Below are positions 15,013-15,845 of a stretch of DNA of 15,845 nucleotides, piece after piece. The stretch's first letter is position 1. Each line of letters opens with the position of its first letter. Under the pieces are notes generated by a model that saw only the letters and a program-made list of their open reading frames with translations, was not told the origin of the DNA and did no database searches. A program made the position numbers and the translations under genes. Source of the DNA: UBA668 sp046086305 (GTDB lineage Bacteria; Actinomycetota; Acidimicrobiia; Acidimicrobiales; Ilumatobacteraceae); NCBI GenBank assembly GCA_046086305.1, contig JBJSXI010000029.1, positions 1-15,845 of the forward strand. Direction: 5' to 3'.

Positions 15013-15204
15013 TCAGGCCCCGGCCAGCGCGTCGCGGACATTCTGGAAGAAGTTGGCGATGTCATCGCCGAGGAACCCGAGAACGCCGATCGACGCAACG
15101 GCGATCAGGCCGACGAGGAGGCCGTACTCGACCATCGACGCGCCCTCGTCCTTGCCCTGCTTGAACTCGTTGAAGCGGTTGACTGCATGCACATACATCT
15201 TCAT
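15013..15204 (-). CDS. flp: Flp/Fap family type IVb prepilin
   Basis: 63 residues. A short basic leader ends at KDEG, followed by ASMVEYGLLVGLIAVASIGVLGFL (residue 23 onward). This matches the prepilin peptidase site of Flp pilins: cleavage after Gly, Glu at +5 followed by Tyr, then a hydrophobic helix. The mature subunit of about 40 residues has the usual size and would assemble into Flp (Tad) pili for adhesion. ATG 15204 is chosen because GAGGAGG (15213-15219) lies 8 bases upstream, whereas an in-frame ATG at 15267 lies upstream of the promoter. A good sigma-70 promoter and a strong terminator make it a monocistronic, probably highly expressed unit. No tad secretion genes are in the window. 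Confidence 0.92.
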   Translation of the reverse strand: MKMYVHAVNRFNEFKQGKDEGASMVEYGLLVGLIAVASIGVLGFLGDDIANFFQNVRDALAGA

Positions 15205-15238
15205 GATGACGACCTCCTCGTATACGGCTGCGGTGGCA

Positions 15239-15267
15239 ACTGTAGGTGGTTGTCCGGCCGCGGGCAA
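15239..15267 (-). promoter_or_regulatory. Sigma-70 promoter of the Flp pilin gene
   Basis: On the minus strand TTGCCC (15267-15262) and TACAGT (15244-15239) are separated by 17 bases, the optimal spacing. The predicted leader is about 28 bases and contains the GAGGAGG site. It is the best -35/-10 pair in the window. Confidence 0.6.
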
Positions 15268-15309
15268 TGATCCGAATGGCCCAGTCGAGCCTCCGGAACA
15301 CCTGTTCGA

Positions 15310-15534
15310 TCAGGCGTCCTCCTCGAGCTGGTCGATGAGTGCGTCCACATCGTGCTCCTCGAGTTGTGCGTTGCGATGCTGCAGCTGCTCGATCTGGCCG
15401 GTCATCAGGGTGAGCGACTGCTGGAGCTGGTTCAGCCTGTCTTCGATGTAGACCGGGTCGAAGCGCTGCGCCGCCGCGGGCAGCGGCAGCAACAATGCGA
15501 CAGCAAGAAGGAGCCGTGACGGAAGAATCTTCAT
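15310..15534 (-). pseudogene. cpoB: CpoB/YbgF-like N-terminus (Tol-Pal system), truncated after the coiled coil
   Basis: 74 residues from ATG 15534. Residues 1-22 are a classic Sec signal peptide (MKILPSR, a leucine-rich core, then PAAA before Gln23). Residues 27-60 form a heptad-like coiled coil (YIEDRLNQLQQSLTLMTGQI and following) matching the N-terminal trimerisation region of CpoB/YbgF, the periplasmic protein that links Tol-Pal with peptidoglycan synthesis. A normal CpoB is about 250-320 residues with a C-terminal TPR domain; here the frame ends 14 residues after the coiled coil with an acidic tail. The order pal then cpoB is that of Proteobacteria. Truncation may be an assembly join near 15,350-15,365 rather than a true pseudogene. 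An in-frame ATG at 15576 would put residues before the signal peptide and is unlikely. Confidence 0.7.
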
Positions 15535-15590
15535 GGCAGCGCCAGTTTCATACCAAACGCGGCCATTTTCAGGCATGACCGCCCTGCCTC

Positions 15591-15622
15591 AAAACGAAAA
15601 CGCCGGTCGCAGCCGACCGGCG
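15591..15622 (-). terminator. Intrinsic terminator after pal-like gene
   Basis: A 9-bp stem (15601-15609 with 15614-15622) has a 4-base loop. On the minus strand it is followed by TTTTCGTTTT (15600-15591). It lies 22 bases beyond the pal stop and ahead of cpoB, so cpoB transcription would need read-through. Confidence 0.75.
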
Positions 15623-15644
15623 TCCCCGACATCACGCTCGGGTC

Positions 15645-15845
15645 TTACTGCAGGGCCGTGACCGCCCGGCGATTGCGGGCCCAGGCGGCCTCGTCGGAGC
15701 CGACCGGATCGGGCCTCTCCTTGCCGTAGCTGACGGTCTTGATGCGCGCGGCGGGTATGCCCTGGGAGATCAGGTACTGGCGCGCCGCATTGGCTCGACG
15801 CTCGCCGAGCGCCAGGTTGTACTCGCGAGTGCCGCGCTCGTCGCA
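15645..15845 (-). CDS. pal: Pal (peptidoglycan-associated lipoprotein), C-terminal fragment cut by window end
   Basis: 66 residues remain, open to the window edge; the stop is TAA at 15647-15645. The translation begins CDERGTREYNLALGERRA, then ends KTVSYGKERP, EAAWARNRRAV, TALQ. These are hallmarks of the OmpA-like peptidoglycan-binding domain of Pal, with the conserved DERGT-EYN and NRR (Arg) elements that contact diaminopimelate. The CDERGTREYN form and SYGKERP resemble alphaproteobacterial Pal. Pal is an outer-membrane lipoprotein of the Tol-Pal complex in diderm bacteria, so it is foreign to an actinobacterial cell. The N-terminal lipobox lies outside the window. Confidence 0.9.
   Translation of the reverse strand, partial: CDERGTREYNLALGERRANAARQYLISQGIPAARIKTVSYGKERPDPVGSDEAAWARNRRAVTALQ

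Noticed and set aside
1..15845. CRISPR array, insertion sequence, integrase, phage or toxin-antitoxin genes
   Set aside because: No regularly spaced repeats, transposase or integrase motifs, terminal inverted repeats or paired small toxin-antitoxin frames were seen.

Overview
The window is GC-rich, densely coding DNA. Bases 1 to about 15,300 look like one actinobacterial chromosome segment, most likely from the class Acidimicrobiia or a relative. The grounds are the gene complement (dnaG-rpoD pair with an HrdB/RpoD-like sigma factor, ppdK, AIM24, TerC), the many GTG starts, and TANNNT -10 boxes lying 6 to 9 bases before start codons, the pattern of leaderless transcripts in Actinobacteria. 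This placement is inferred from recalled family features, not from a database search.

Layout. At the left edge is the 3' part of a YgfZ/GcvT-like folate-binding gene (1-456). A minus-strand M50 membrane metalloprotease with an extra helical C-terminal half follows (468-1703). From a 62-base divergent promoter region the plus strand carries ppdK, an AIM24 family gene and terC with 6-base gaps, then dnaG with its own promoter, and an rpoD-type sigma factor overlapping the end of dnaG by 17 bases. Two tRNA genes follow, Asn(GTT) and Met(CAT). Next is a polyamine-type ABC transporter: a Tat-exported binding lipoprotein and two permeases (potD-B-C order), followed on the same strand by a Rieske non-heme iron oxygenase of the quaternary-amine type. 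The ATPase (potA-like) lies on the opposite strand, and its 3' end overlaps the oxygenase gene by 25 bases. The best reading is an uptake-plus-catabolism locus for an amine or N-methylated compound. A single minus-strand Flp/Fap pilin gene with a clear promoter, Shine-Dalgarno and strong intrinsic terminator follows.

The last ~500 bases do not fit the rest. They encode, on the minus strand, the C-terminus of a Pal lipoprotein and the N-terminus of CpoB/YbgF, both parts of the proteobacterial Tol-Pal outer-membrane system and alphaproteobacterial in character. CpoB stops just after its coiled coil, where the coding sequence seems to run into unrelated DNA. The simplest explanation is a chimeric assembly join near 15,350; horizontal transfer is less likely. 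I see no convincing novel defence, mobile or CRISPR system. The most useful leads are this right-end discontinuity, the transporter-oxygenase locus with an altered ligand pocket, and the set of leaderless promoters. No stretch longer than 300 bases lacks a gene; the longest gene-free gaps are 14862-15012 (terminator) and 9472-9606 (potD promoter and leader).
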